Assembly: GCA_002359185.1 (NCBI GenBank)
Contig: DEML01000009.1
Span: 221,674 to 285,673 of the forward strand
Direction of reading: 5' to 3'
From: Planctomycetaceae bacterium UBA2671
Lineage (GTDB): Bacteria > Planctomycetota > Planctomycetia > Planctomycetales > Planctomycetaceae
DNA: 64,000 bases
Part shown: in pieces, positions 18,665 to 27,388 of the stretch
Layout: each line of letters opens with the position of its first letter
Position numbering within the stretch: position 1 is the stretch's first letter
Position numbers and translations under genes: made by a program
Notes under the pieces: generated by a model
Databases searched by the model: none
What the model was told of the DNA's origin: nothing
What the model saw: only the letters and a program-made list of their open reading frames with translations

Positions 18665-19870
18665 ATGGTCATGAAATTAGGAATTCTTTCCTGCAATATG
18701 AAATGTTACAGCACGCGTCGCTTACGGGAAGCTGCTATTTATCGTGGTCATAAAGTCAAAGTACTGAACACATTGCGATTTGGGATCGATGTCGCTCAGG
18801 GTGATCCCGATCTGTTTTTTCGGGGCAAGCAGCTAACTCCTTACGATGCGGTACTGCCTCGGATTGGCCATTCACTCACCTTCTTTGGGACAGCGGTCGT
18901 CCGTCAGTTTGAGCAGATGGATGTTTTCTGCGCGAATTCGTCCAACGGTATTGCCAATTCCCGGGACAAACTTCGCAGCCTGCAGATTCTCAGCCGGCAT
19001 CAATTGGGAATTCCCGAAACGACCTTTGTTAGAGATAAGACCGATGTCATTCCCGCGATTGAGCGGATTGGTGGAGAACCGGTCATCATCAAGCTGCTTG
19101 AGGGAACACAGGGAGTGGGAGTCATACTGGCCGAAACGGCTAAGGTTGCTGAGGCAATTATTGAAACCCTGCACAGTGCACGGCAAAATGTACTGGTTCA
19201 GAAGTTTGTCAAAGAGAGCAAGGGGCGGGATATCCGGGCGTTTGTTGTTGGCGATCAGGTCGTTGGAGCAATGCGTCGAATTGCTCAGGGGACAGAATTC
19301 CGCAGCAATGTCCACCGGGGTGGACGAACCGAGTCTGTCGATCTGGATGACAACTATCGAGAGACAGCCGTTCGCGCTGCTCAGATTATGGGCTTGCGAG
19401 TCGCTGGAGTGGACATGCTCGAAGGGAAAGATGGCCCTCAAATTATGGAGGTCAACTCCTCGCCAGGACTGGAAGGAATTGAAGGAGCAACCGGGCTCGA
19501 TATCGCAGGAGCGATTGTCGATTACATCGCCGCTCAGGTGAACTTTCCGGAATTGGATGTCCGTCAACGACTCACTGTCAGTCGTGGATATGGTGTTGCC
19601 GAACTTTCCATTCCCGAAGGTTCCGATTATGTCGGAAGAACCATTGTGGAATCAGGATTACGGGAACGGGATATCAACGTACTGACATTGAACCGAGGCA
19701 CATCTATTATACCGAACCCGAAATCTTCTCGTGTTCTCGAACCGGGAGATCGTCTATTATGCTTTGGAAAACTTGATGGCATGCGCGATCTGATTCCTGA
19801 AAAAACGCGCAAGGCACGTCGACCGAAAGTTAAGAAGCTCCCGGAATCAGAAATGCATCAGGGAGATTGA
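18665..19870 (+). CDS. rimK: RimK-type ATP-grasp glutamate ligase fused to RCK_C (TrkA-C) domain
   Basis: A 401-residue protein. Residues 1-300 match RimK: an N-terminal domain (LGILSCNMKCYSTRRL), then an ATP-grasp fold with NSRDK (98-102), IIKLLEGTQGVGV (141-153), RDIRAFVVG (188-196) and the Mg-binding EVNSSPGLEG (262-271). RimK ligases add glutamate to ribosomal protein S6 or make related poly-glutamate bonds. Residues about 308-385 form an RCK_C domain: GVAELSIPEGSDYVGRTIVE and SSRVLEPGDRLLCFG. Classical RimK is about 300 residues, so this is a real fusion. RCK_C domains usually bind small ligands in K+ transport proteins, so the ligase may be ligand-controlled. The aspartoacylase-like gene follows after 48 bases in the same direction. 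Start could also be the ATG at 18671. Confidence 0.9.
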   Translation: MVMKLGILSCNMKCYSTRRLREAAIYRGHKVKVLNTLRFGIDVAQGDPDLFFRGKQLTPYDAVLPRIGHSLTFFGTAVVRQFEQMDVFCANSSNGIANSRDKLRSLQILSRHQLGIPETTFVRDKTDVIPAIERIGGEPVIIKLLEGTQGVGVILAETAKVAEAIIETLHSARQNVLVQKFVKESKGRDIRAFVVGDQVVGAMRRIAQGTEFRSNVHRGGRTESVDLDDNYRETAVRAAQIMGLRVAGVDMLEGKDGPQIMEVNSSPGLEGIEGATGLDIAGAIVDYIAAQVNFPELDVRQRLTVSRGYGVAELSIPEGSDYVGRTIVESGLRERDINVLTLNRGTSIIPNPKSSRVLEPGDRLLCFGKLDGMRDLIPEKTRKARRPKVKKLPESEMHQGD

Positions 19871-19918
19871 CCCGCAGGTCGATAAGCTCGAGCGGATTAT
19901 TGCGTCTGGATACTATCT

Positions 19919-21037
19919 ATGAAATCTCGTAAGAGACCTCGTCCTGAGAAGCGGTCTCCCCATGTCTGGGGAGATGTTGTGATTGAACCGGAGCAAACGG
20001 CTTCTGTTTCGTTAGCTGTCACGGAAAGTTACAGTCAACTCACAGTACCGATTCCAGTCGTCGTGCAGCGAGGTAAGGAAGATGGCCCGACGGTTTTTGT
20101 TTCTGCCGCATTGCATGGTGATGAAATCAATGGAACAGGTTCAATCCGTGCACTGATTACAGAGAATCAACTCTGTCTGTTAAAAGGGACTTTGATTCTT
20201 GTTCCCGTCATTAACATTCTCGGCTTTGATCGCCATTCCCGATATCTCCCGGACCGTCGAGATTTGAACCGCTGTTTTCCTGGACAAAGTGATGGCAGTC
20301 TGGCTGCGCGGATGGCAAAAATTGTCTATGATGAAATCGTTGGTCGTTCTGATTACGGCATCGACCTCCACACGGCAGCTGTTCGTAGAACTAATTTCCC
20401 CTGCATTCGAGGTGATTTATCGCATCCTGAAGTCAAACGCATTGCCGAAGCATTCGGCTGTGAGATAATCCTTGATAACGTTGGCCCCGATGGTTCATTC
20501 CGAAGAGAAGCGACTCTTGCGGGGTGTCCGACAATCGTGCTTGAAGCGGGCGAAGTCTGGAAAGTCGAGCCTGCCGTTGTCGAATACTCGATTAACGGAA
20601 TCGTTTCCGTACTGACCGAACTGGGCATGGTCGATGGACAACGTGCACAACCTCCGTTTGAAATCGTGATCAATAAATCAAAGTGGGTTCGAGCCTCGCG
20701 CGGCGGGTTTCTCCGCTTTCATGTTTCACCGGGCGATCTGGTTCGTACAGGAAGTCCACTGGCAACCAATACAAGCATCACAGGAGTGGAAAATAATTTC
20801 ATCATTGCTCCCCACGATGCCATCGTTTTAGGAATGACAACACTCCCTTGCATCGCTCCAGGAGATCCCATTTGCCATCTCGGCTACATTGACGAAAAGC
20901 ACAAAGAACTCGAAAAACTCGTCAAAAAATTGCCAGCCGATGCCCTGCATGGCCGCACTTCGGAGCAACTTTCGACCAATGTCAGTGTCGTCGACCCCTT
21001 GCCGCATCAGTCGTTAGATGTTCCTTTTGAGCATTGA
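19919..21037 (+). CDS. Succinylglutamate desuccinylase/aspartoacylase-family zinc hydrolase
   Basis: A 372-residue M14-like metalloenzyme. The zinc site begins in AALHGDEINGTG (His and Glu of HGDE), with the substrate segment GFDRHSRYLPDRRDLNRCFPG following, a further His in YGIDLHTAA and a late catalytic Glu in TIVLEAGE. A beta-rich C-terminal domain from about 255 onward ends the protein. Family members remove an acyl group from the alpha-amine of Glu or Asp. Genes of this family often sit beside RimK ligases. Here it follows rimK by 48 bases and could release what RimK adds, or trim a related amide. The exact substrate is unknown. Confidence 0.88.
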   Translation: MKSRKRPRPEKRSPHVWGDVVIEPEQTASVSLAVTESYSQLTVPIPVVVQRGKEDGPTVFVSAALHGDEINGTGSIRALITENQLCLLKGTLILVPVINILGFDRHSRYLPDRRDLNRCFPGQSDGSLAARMAKIVYDEIVGRSDYGIDLHTAAVRRTNFPCIRGDLSHPEVKRIAEAFGCEIILDNVGPDGSFRREATLAGCPTIVLEAGEVWKVEPAVVEYSINGIVSVLTELGMVDGQRAQPPFEIVINKSKWVRASRGGFLRFHVSPGDLVRTGSPLATNTSITGVENNFIIAPHDAIVLGMTTLPCIAPGDPICHLGYIDEKHKELEKLVKKLPADALHGRTSEQLSTNVSVVDPLPHQSLDVPFEH

Positions 21038-21137
21038 TTCAGCTGAGGAGCTGTGATTGACGACCATAAAGACATTCTTTAATCATGCAGCCAGAAACAG
21101 ATCAAATACGCAATCTACTGTTCCAGGAGAATGATTC

Positions 21138-22298
21138 GTGAGCCGACTCGCAGAGCTTCGTAAAAAAATTATCTCCAATTCCAAGAGGCTGCGATTTCAC
21201 AGGCCTGATGTGGGATCGCGACCTGGGGTGCTGGTCTTCTCTGAAGAAGCGGCTGAGACTCAGGTCAACGTCATCTGTTACGCACCAGAAGAGCACCTGC
21301 GAAATCCGGAAAATCTGGCAAACCTTATTCTCGATGAAAAGCATCTGGTCTGGATTGACGTGCAAGGATTGGGAACGGCTGAAGAAATTCGTCGAATCGC
21401 TGAGATGGCGCAAATTCCAGAACTTATGCTCGAAGATATGGTGAACGTTCCCCAGCGAAGTCACGTTCATGCCAGTGACAATCGACTTTTGATAGTTACA
21501 CGGATGGTCCGGCCTTTCGATCGAGCCGGGCTGTTTGTCGAACAGGTCAGTATCTATCGCTATAAAAATATCATCGTCACCTTTCAGGAAGCCGAAGGCG
21601 ATGTCTTCGCTCCGATTCGGGATCGCCTGAAAAATGGCCGAGGCCCCTTGCGTAATGGAACTGCTGATTTTCTCGTTTATACGTTGCTCGATACCATCAT
21701 CGATGCCTATTTCCCAGTGCTCGAACATCTGGCAGATCGTATGCAATTGCTCGAGCATTACGCACTGACTCGACCGACGTCTGCACTATTGCGGTATCTG
21801 GTGGAATCGAGAAATGAAATCGTCCGCCTGCATCGTGCAATCAAGCCTCAGAAAGAAGTGATGACGACTCTCATTCGCAATAAGCAGAATCTGCTGGGTG
21901 TGAATGCACTGGCTCATCTGGAAGATACTTACGACCATGCACTTCAGGCGAATGAGGTTGCGGAAACCCTGAGGGAAATGTCGGTCAATCTGCTGAATCT
22001 GTATATGTCGTCGATGGCCAATCACACGAATGACAAAATGAAAGTTCTTACCATCATGGCCAGTATTTTCATTCCCCTGACATTCATTGCCGGAATCTAC
22101 GGCATGAACTTTGAATACATGCCTGAACTGCATACCAAATGGGGGTATCCTGCCGTCTGGATCCTCATGACCGGAACGGCGTTCTCTTTGGTCTATTACT
22201 TTTACCGCAAAGGCTGGCTGGGAGAAAATAACAGAGAGATTGATTTGACGCTCAGAGAACACCTCGCCGAAATGCAGCAACCGAAAATGCCGAAGTAA
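21138..22298 (+). CDS. corA: CorA-family magnesium/cobalt channel
   Basis: A 386-residue channel subunit. The cytoplasmic funnel domain spans about 40-290 with a long helix leading to two C-terminal membrane helices (about 303-321 and 338-356). The selectivity motif GMN is at 322-324 (IYGMNF), followed by the EYMPEL loop. The start is GTG with AGGAGA seven bases upstream, which is better than any nearby ATG. CorA pentamers carry Mg2+ into the cell. It follows the aspartoacylase-like gene by 100 bases on the same strand and may be expressed on its own. Confidence 0.93.
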   Translation: MSRLAELRKKIISNSKRLRFHRPDVGSRPGVLVFSEEAAETQVNVICYAPEEHLRNPENLANLILDEKHLVWIDVQGLGTAEEIRRIAEMAQIPELMLEDMVNVPQRSHVHASDNRLLIVTRMVRPFDRAGLFVEQVSIYRYKNIIVTFQEAEGDVFAPIRDRLKNGRGPLRNGTADFLVYTLLDTIIDAYFPVLEHLADRMQLLEHYALTRPTSALLRYLVESRNEIVRLHRAIKPQKEVMTTLIRNKQNLLGVNALAHLEDTYDHALQANEVAETLREMSVNLLNLYMSSMANHTNDKMKVLTIMASIFIPLTFIAGIYGMNFEYMPELHTKWGYPAVWILMTGTAFSLVYYFYRKGWLGENNREIDLTLREHLAEMQQPKMPK

Positions 22299-22403
22299 TT
22301 GCTTTGCAAAACCTTGAGCCGTAGATGTATTTCTTCTTTTGAATCACAGATTGACACAGATTAACTCGGGTAGGACAAACAGATAGCCGAATAGAAAGTT
22401 CCT

Positions 22404-23114
22404 ATGTCAGAAACAGTAAGCCAGACAACAGTAGAACCACCTGTATTAACAGTGCGTCAGCGGATGTTTCGCCGGTTCGTGGGAGGTGTTTTATTTGTAT
22501 TACCAGCTGTAATTACTATCGCGGTGGTGTATCAAATCTTTTTAATTGTCCACCGATGGATAATCGCTCCAGTCACATTATTTCTCATTCCCGCCAATTT
22601 CGAAGAAGACTATTTACTAGGCTTGTGGATTGTCACTCCGTTTATATCTCTGTTCGCAGTTCTCGGGATTTTATATCTCGCAGGATATCTCTTTCAAACC
22701 CGTCTAAGAAGTTGGCTCAACTGGCTGTTTTCCAATGTGCCGGGCGTCTCAACAATCTATATTGCGATCATGGATGTTCTGTATGCCTATCAGGGACCGG
22801 ATGGACTGAAGAAAATCGACAAAGTCGTACTCGTCCCTTTTCCTCACGAACGCGCACGGGCAGCTGGTTACTTGATGTCACGTTCGCAGGATATTGAGAC
22901 CGGAGATGAGCTGTATTGCGTCTACATCCCGCTCGGTTTGTTTCCTCCCTCAGGTTACACGCTGATCTATCGCAGGGAGGATGTCATCATCACCGACTGG
23001 GCAGCAACCGATGGCTGGAAGATTCTGCTCTCTGCCGGCTTGACGCTCCCTGAAAAGTTGCCCTTTCGAGTTCCAGGCTTGATCGCTTCGAAAGATATCG
23101 CAAAAGATTCTTGA
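22404..23114 (+). CDS. DUF502 family membrane protein
   Basis: A 236-residue protein of the DUF502 family. Two membrane segments (about 27-50 and 68-92) are followed by the conserved soluble part with VPGVSTIYIAIMDVLYAY, KKIDKVVLVPFPHERARAAGY, YCVYIPLGLFPPSGY and a VIITDWAATDGWKILLSAG segment. The pattern P-G-V/I-x-x-I-Y is a hallmark of the family. The biochemical role is unknown; members are widespread in bacteria and plants and are suspected to help membrane trafficking or channel assembly. It is 105 bases downstream of corA in the same direction. Confidence 0.88.
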   Translation: MSETVSQTTVEPPVLTVRQRMFRRFVGGVLFVLPAVITIAVVYQIFLIVHRWIIAPVTLFLIPANFEEDYLLGLWIVTPFISLFAVLGILYLAGYLFQTRLRSWLNWLFSNVPGVSTIYIAIMDVLYAYQGPDGLKKIDKVVLVPFPHERARAAGYLMSRSQDIETGDELYCVYIPLGLFPPSGYTLIYRREDVIITDWAATDGWKILLSAGLTLPEKLPFRVPGLIASKDIAKDS

Positions 23115-23244
23115 TTGATCTGGACATTACATCGTTTCCTGATTTTTGCTCGTATTCATCAACTGATGAATTTCTCCTTTGCGAATTCCGCTGAACTTGC
23201 TAAATTGTCGTCGGGTTCAACGCATCTGGACAGGGAGGGACGAT

Positions 23245-24849
23245 GTGTTTCTAACATGCTCTATTCGACGTAAGCTGTTTGTACAGTTTGCCTTAGTATT
23301 CTTTACATTGCTCATCATGGCTATCGCATCGATAGTCGGCCTGGTTTCGTATCGTCATGTGGTGACTGACCTTGAGTTCAGCATCAAGGATGCGCCACGC
23401 AAAGCCGATTTGATTGTCGCGATCGATATTCTCTTCGAACCACTGCTGCACCATCCCCCGGAAAACGGAAATTACGATCCGGAAAATTTCGCAGCCTTTC
23501 AACATCAGCAATTCGGAATGGCGTTAAGACGATCCAAAGAGGAGATCCGGGAATTTCTCCAATGTCTTGATAATCTCCCCCCCAATTCTTCAATTCAGGC
23601 TGACGATTATTCTCTTCTCCGTACACGAGTTGTTGATACAGTTACCTTTCTCGAAGAGCAGCAGATGGCAGGGTTATTGATCGATCCGAAACAGCGTCAG
23701 CAGCAGGTTGGCAACTTTTTACAGCAACTCAATGCGCTGCATAAGTTCGTCAATTCCGTACCCGATCCTTTTGAGGTCTTTCTGCCTCGACTGGCCGAGG
23801 CTGAGCGAAATCTACAGGCCTGCCTCACCATTGTTGTCATCTCATTTATTCTGGCCTTTCTCCTGTTTCTGGGGGTGGTTGGATGGAGTAATCACTGGAT
23901 CTTCGAGCCGATTCAGGTCTTACACAAAGCGGCTAAGAGAGTTGCCAATGGCGATTTTCAGTATCGAGCCGAGTTGAAAAAGACTGGCGATGAGATGAAC
24001 GATCTTGCCGATGTATTCAATCAGGTGACTGCTCAATTTCATGAGATTAATCAGGATCTCGATCGTAAGGTCAACGAAAAAACTAAAGCGCTGATTCGTT
24101 CCGAGCGTCTGGCTGGAGTGGGGTTTCTCGCCTCCGGTGTCGCACACGAAATCAATAATCCACTGCACGTCATCTCGACAATTGCCGATTCCCTCGAAAT
24201 GCAGGCTGTAACGGTCCTGGAGGGATGTCCGGAAGCAGACCGGGAAGTGTTCACAAAATATCTCGGCATGATTCAAACGGAAGCGTTTCGCTGTCAGGAG
24301 ATCACCGAAAAGTTACTCAGTTTTGCCCGCGGCCAGGAAGTCACACGAGCACAAACCAATCTGACCGAATTAACGAACGACGTTGTGAGCATGGTCTCTC
24401 ACCTGAGTAAGTTTCGAGACCGGATTGTTAAAGTTATTACTGTTGATCCGGTCTATGCGGAAGTCAACTCCAGCGAGATGAAGCAGGTCGTTCTCAATAT
24501 GGTTTCCAATGCGCTCGAATCGATGGATCCAGGGGGGAAACTTGAAATCGAACTGATGCCGATTCGGGCGCAGGTGAATCTGATATTCCGCGACAATGGC
24601 TGTGGTATGACGCCCGAAACGCAGGAGCAACTCTTCGATCCCTTCTTCACCCAACGCAAAGGTGGCGGCGGGACCGGGTTGGGGTTGTCGATCACTCATC
24701 GAATTGTTGAAGACCACAACGGATCGATTGAAGTTTCCAGCGATGGCCCCGGCATGGGCAGCACATTCCGAATTCGTATTCCCCGCCGTGTGGATGAAAA
24801 CATCAGCGAAGAGACGATTTACGAAGAATCTGGTTATTATGCTGCATAA
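23245..24849 (+). CDS. Sensor histidine kinase, NtrB-like, with HAMP
   Basis: A 534-residue sensor when started at GTG 23245, which has GGGAGGG five bases upstream; an in-frame TTG at 23179 would add 22 residues without a good ribosome site. A first membrane helix lies at about 12-35, a periplasmic helical sensor of about 170 residues follows, and the second helix is at about 218-240. A HAMP linker comes next. The phosphoacceptor box is GVAHEINNPL, with the ATPase N box NMVSNALES, the G1 box DNGCGM, the F box FDPFFT and the G2 box GGTGLGLSI. This box subtype often pairs with NtrC-family regulators. No response regulator is adjacent. Confidence 0.88.
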   Translation: MFLTCSIRRKLFVQFALVFFTLLIMAIASIVGLVSYRHVVTDLEFSIKDAPRKADLIVAIDILFEPLLHHPPENGNYDPENFAAFQHQQFGMALRRSKEEIREFLQCLDNLPPNSSIQADDYSLLRTRVVDTVTFLEEQQMAGLLIDPKQRQQQVGNFLQQLNALHKFVNSVPDPFEVFLPRLAEAERNLQACLTIVVISFILAFLLFLGVVGWSNHWIFEPIQVLHKAAKRVANGDFQYRAELKKTGDEMNDLADVFNQVTAQFHEINQDLDRKVNEKTKALIRSERLAGVGFLASGVAHEINNPLHVISTIADSLEMQAVTVLEGCPEADREVFTKYLGMIQTEAFRCQEITEKLLSFARGQEVTRAQTNLTELTNDVVSMVSHLSKFRDRIVKVITVDPVYAEVNSSEMKQVVLNMVSNALESMDPGGKLEIELMPIRAQVNLIFRDNGCGMTPETQEQLFDPFFTQRKGGGGTGLGLSITHRIVEDHNGSIEVSSDGPGMGSTFRIRIPRRVDENISEETIYEESGYYAA

Positions 24850-24885
24850 GCTATGCATAGCCTTTGAAGATCAGGCATTTCCAGC

Positions 24886-25074
24886 ATGATGAATGAAGCC
24901 AGTTATGTGTGTGATTCCTGTGGCGAAGAGATCGTGATCCCAATCGATATCACAGCCGGGCATTCGCAGCAGTATGTGGAAGATTGCCCCGTCTGTTGTC
25001 ATCCGCATGTCGTGCACGTCGAAATACTGGACGAAGAGAATGTCCAAGTGTGGGCAGAACCGGAATCCGATTGA
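24886..25074 (+). CDS. CPXCG-motif cysteine-rich small protein
   Basis: A 62-residue protein with CDSCG at 9-13 and CPVCC at 34-38, the paired Cys motifs of the CPXCG family, so a small zinc ribbon. The rest is acidic and ends in AEPESD. Family members are short, widespread and of unknown function. It starts 36 bases after the histidine kinase gene and could be co-transcribed. An alternate ATG lies one codon later. Confidence 0.8.
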   Translation: MMNEASYVCDSCGEEIVIPIDITAGHSQQYVEDCPVCCHPHVVHVEILDEENVQVWAEPESD

Positions 25075-25117
25075 TTGCAAATTACTGCTTCTGATTACTC
25101 ACCACTTGTAATTTATT

Positions 25118-25185
25118 GACAAGCGCGAAGCGCAAGTGTTTGTTAAAGTTACGAAGAAAACACTCGCTTGCGATTCGTGCTTGTA
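25118..25185. repeat. Palindromic dispersed repeat (family 1), full copy
   Basis: The left arm GACAAGCGCGAAGCGCAAGT (25118-25137) pairs imperfectly with the right arm ending TTGCGATTCGTGCTTGTA (25168-25185). AACACTC at 25159-25165 pairs back to the end of the left arm. The element is about 68 bases, lies between two convergent genes, and matches 45942-46010 and the partial copy at 261-280. Confidence 0.7.
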
Positions 25186-25223
25186 TGGTCGAAACTTCTG
25201 ATAACAATTGTGGAAAATTCGCT

Positions 25224-27011
25224 TTATTCCATATCATAATCTGGCTCGACGATATCGTGTCGAGCGGTTTTTGAATCGATTGGTTCTCCAAAGACATCGC
25301 CGGGATGAGGGACGTAGTCTTCATCGTGATAGCCGAGTTCTGAACTGAGTTCGGTGCACATATTGAGCACGGACTGCCCGATGCGGGATTCCAGGTCTTC
25401 TTCTTCACATGAGCCCTGCTCTGCTCGCAGAAGCGATTCGAGTTCATCGAGTTGTCCGAGGCGGCGTGCGTCCATCGCAGCGTAGCGATCAAGGATTGCT
25501 TCCGCTTCAATCACCTGCTCATCAAGTTCATCAGCAGAGACTTCCTCAGCGGCAATTCCAACCGAATCGCCTGCTAAGTTCTCATTGTGTTCAATCTGTG
25601 CAAATCGGTCATCTGCTGAATGTTCACCTTCTTCACTGGGGTCTGCCATCTCCGGCTCCGGAATCAGCGCGGTCTTTTCGGAAAGCGGTTCTTCCTCAAT
25701 TTTTTCATAGAGTTCCCGTGACAACTCCAGTTCCAGTAGGGAGAGTTCGTTGTCGATCTCATCAAACGCGGAATTAAAATCATCATCTGATTCAGATTCC
25801 ATGGAAGTTTCTTCCATCGTTAATTCCGGTTCTTCTACTGCTTCCAGAATACTGTTTTCCAGTTCTGACTCTGACTCAAGTGTCGTTTCAACTTCGGCCA
25901 CCGTTTCTACGGTTTCAACATCCTCGAAATCGTTATCTTCGACCTGTCTTTCAATTTCCATTGAAATAGCAGGCTCGACTTGACTCTCAACGGGTGCGGC
26001 TCCGATTTCGAACGAACAGGCTTCATCGTCAAAGAATGTCTCTTCTTCAAGATGCTCTGCCGGACCTTCAATCATCTCGACATCATTTTCCTGCGAAATC
26101 TCTTCCTCTGAACCCCATTCGATTGTCTCCGAATGGAGTTCGCTTTCCGCATGAGTCCCCTCTGATACTGTTTCCGCAAGCGGTGGGATATTCCAGTGCA
26201 GTGGCAGCTTTTGCAGATCGGAAAGAGCGGAACGCACAATCTGGTCAGTGACCACAGAGCTGTTTGAATGAAACGCCAGAGAACAGGCATGATCACACAA
26301 TTGATTCAAACAACGCGGGCTTCCATCCGCAGCAAAAATTGCCGTTTCAAGAGCAGCTTCCTCAAAAATATTCAGAAGTTCGCCACCACACTGCTTCATA
26401 CGTGTTATCAGATATTCGAGTGACTCCTGTTTTGTCAGGCTATCCAGGCAGACGTGTGCCTCCAGCTTGTGATTAATCGCTTCCAGACTGCGGCGTGTCA
26501 AAAGATCTTCCAGGACGGGCTGACCGCTCAGAATGACGCGAAAGATTGGTCGTGATCGGTGAATAAAATTGGTCAGCGAACGAAGTTCCTCCAGCACATG
26601 CTCGCCCAGCAAATGTGCTTCATCGACAATCAGAACGACGCCAGTTCGATACATACACAAATCTCGTCCGTGGGCGACGAGTTCGAGCCGCAATTCCTGC
26701 TCGGTCATTTTGCGATAAGGACGGCGAAGCTCAAATAAAATTGCCTGCAGCAATGAACTTCGTGTCGGGAAACTGGCATTGAGCAGCAAAACCGGGAGCG
26801 GGTCATCTGCCAGAGTTTCTGCCAGTGTGTTACAAAGCAGGGTTTTCCCAATGCCAGCTGCTCCAGTCAGCATGCCAATTCCCACTCCCTGACGAGCGGT
26901 CAGTTCGAGTGATTTTATGGCATGGCTGAAGGCTTTGGAGTAGAACACAAAACGCGAATCCGGGGCAGCCGAAAAAGGACGATCCTGCAATTGAAAATGT
27001 GTTTCGTACAT
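25224..27011 (-). CDS. ExeA-like AAA+ ATPase with long acidic tail
   Basis: A 595-residue protein. Residues 1-275 are an ExeA/GspA-like ATPase (AAA_22 type): MYETHFQL...RPFS at the N-terminus, Walker A GAAGIGKT (50-57), Walker B VVLIVDEAH (125-133), and sensor ILSGQPVLEDLL. ExeA-type ATPases act with secretion or cell-wall insertion systems, where a peptidoglycan-binding domain usually follows. Here the rest, about 320 residues, is strongly acidic and low in complexity, dominated by Glu, Asp and Ser with few hydrophobics, and no peptidoglycan-binding domain is seen. It ends DIVEPDYDME. It is divergent from phoH and a stand-alone gene. The tail may be a flexible binding region. Confidence 0.8.
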   Translation of the reverse strand: MYETHFQLQDRPFSAAPDSRFVFYSKAFSHAIKSLELTARQGVGIGMLTGAAGIGKTLLCNTLAETLADDPLPVLLLNASFPTRSSLLQAILFELRRPYRKMTEQELRLELVAHGRDLCMYRTGVVLIVDEAHLLGEHVLEELRSLTNFIHRSRPIFRVILSGQPVLEDLLTRRSLEAINHKLEAHVCLDSLTKQESLEYLITRMKQCGGELLNIFEEAALETAIFAADGSPRCLNQLCDHACSLAFHSNSSVVTDQIVRSALSDLQKLPLHWNIPPLAETVSEGTHAESELHSETIEWGSEEEISQENDVEMIEGPAEHLEEETFFDDEACSFEIGAAPVESQVEPAISMEIERQVEDNDFEDVETVETVAEVETTLESESELENSILEAVEEPELTMEETSMESESDDDFNSAFDEIDNELSLLELELSRELYEKIEEEPLSEKTALIPEPEMADPSEEGEHSADDRFAQIEHNENLAGDSVGIAAEEVSADELDEQVIEAEAILDRYAAMDARRLGQLDELESLLRAEQGSCEEEDLESRIGQSVLNMCTELSSELGYHDEDYVPHPGDVFGEPIDSKTARHDIVEPDYDME

Positions 27012-27388
27012 TCGCCGAACATCCCTGTCACGAGCGTGTCTGGTAAGACACCCTGAGTTGAACCATCTTCATGATGGCATGTGTGGTGAAAACTCAAACA
27101 TTTTCAGGTCAGTCAGTCATGAGCAGTGGCCTGAAATTGAATCAGGATATCCCTGCATGTTGATAAACTGACCTGGAAATGCTTCAGTCACAAAAAATGC
27201 CAGATTTCAAAAATAACCGGCGCTATCGTCAAAATCGGCAAATCTTCTCAAAAGCTTGAACGCGACCTGTTCTTCAGCGAACATATCAACAGTCTGAAGT
27301 TTGATTCCCTCAAAATCCGCATAGAGAGCAAGTTTTCAAACTTTCGCGGACTGTCGACTTGAATAAAATTGAATGCGTGAAACAATTT
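27012..27388. other. Intergenic region upstream of phoH
   Basis: Divergent gap between the ExeA-like gene and phoH. It contains a TTTCAGG...CCTGAAA inverted repeat around 27103-27135. No convincing promoter pair, RNA gene or small coding frame was found. Confidence 0.35.

Noticed and set aside
18872..19567. Two 231-codon frames overlapping rimK (plus and minus)
   Set aside because: rimK motifs are fully explained by its own frame; both others are shadows.
20680..20700. GGTTCGAG resembling a tRNA T-loop
   Set aside because: It is inside the aspartoacylase-like coding sequence and has no cloverleaf around it.
24370..24858. A 162-codon minus-strand frame over the kinase gene
   Set aside because: Antisense to the ATPase domain, with no recognised features.
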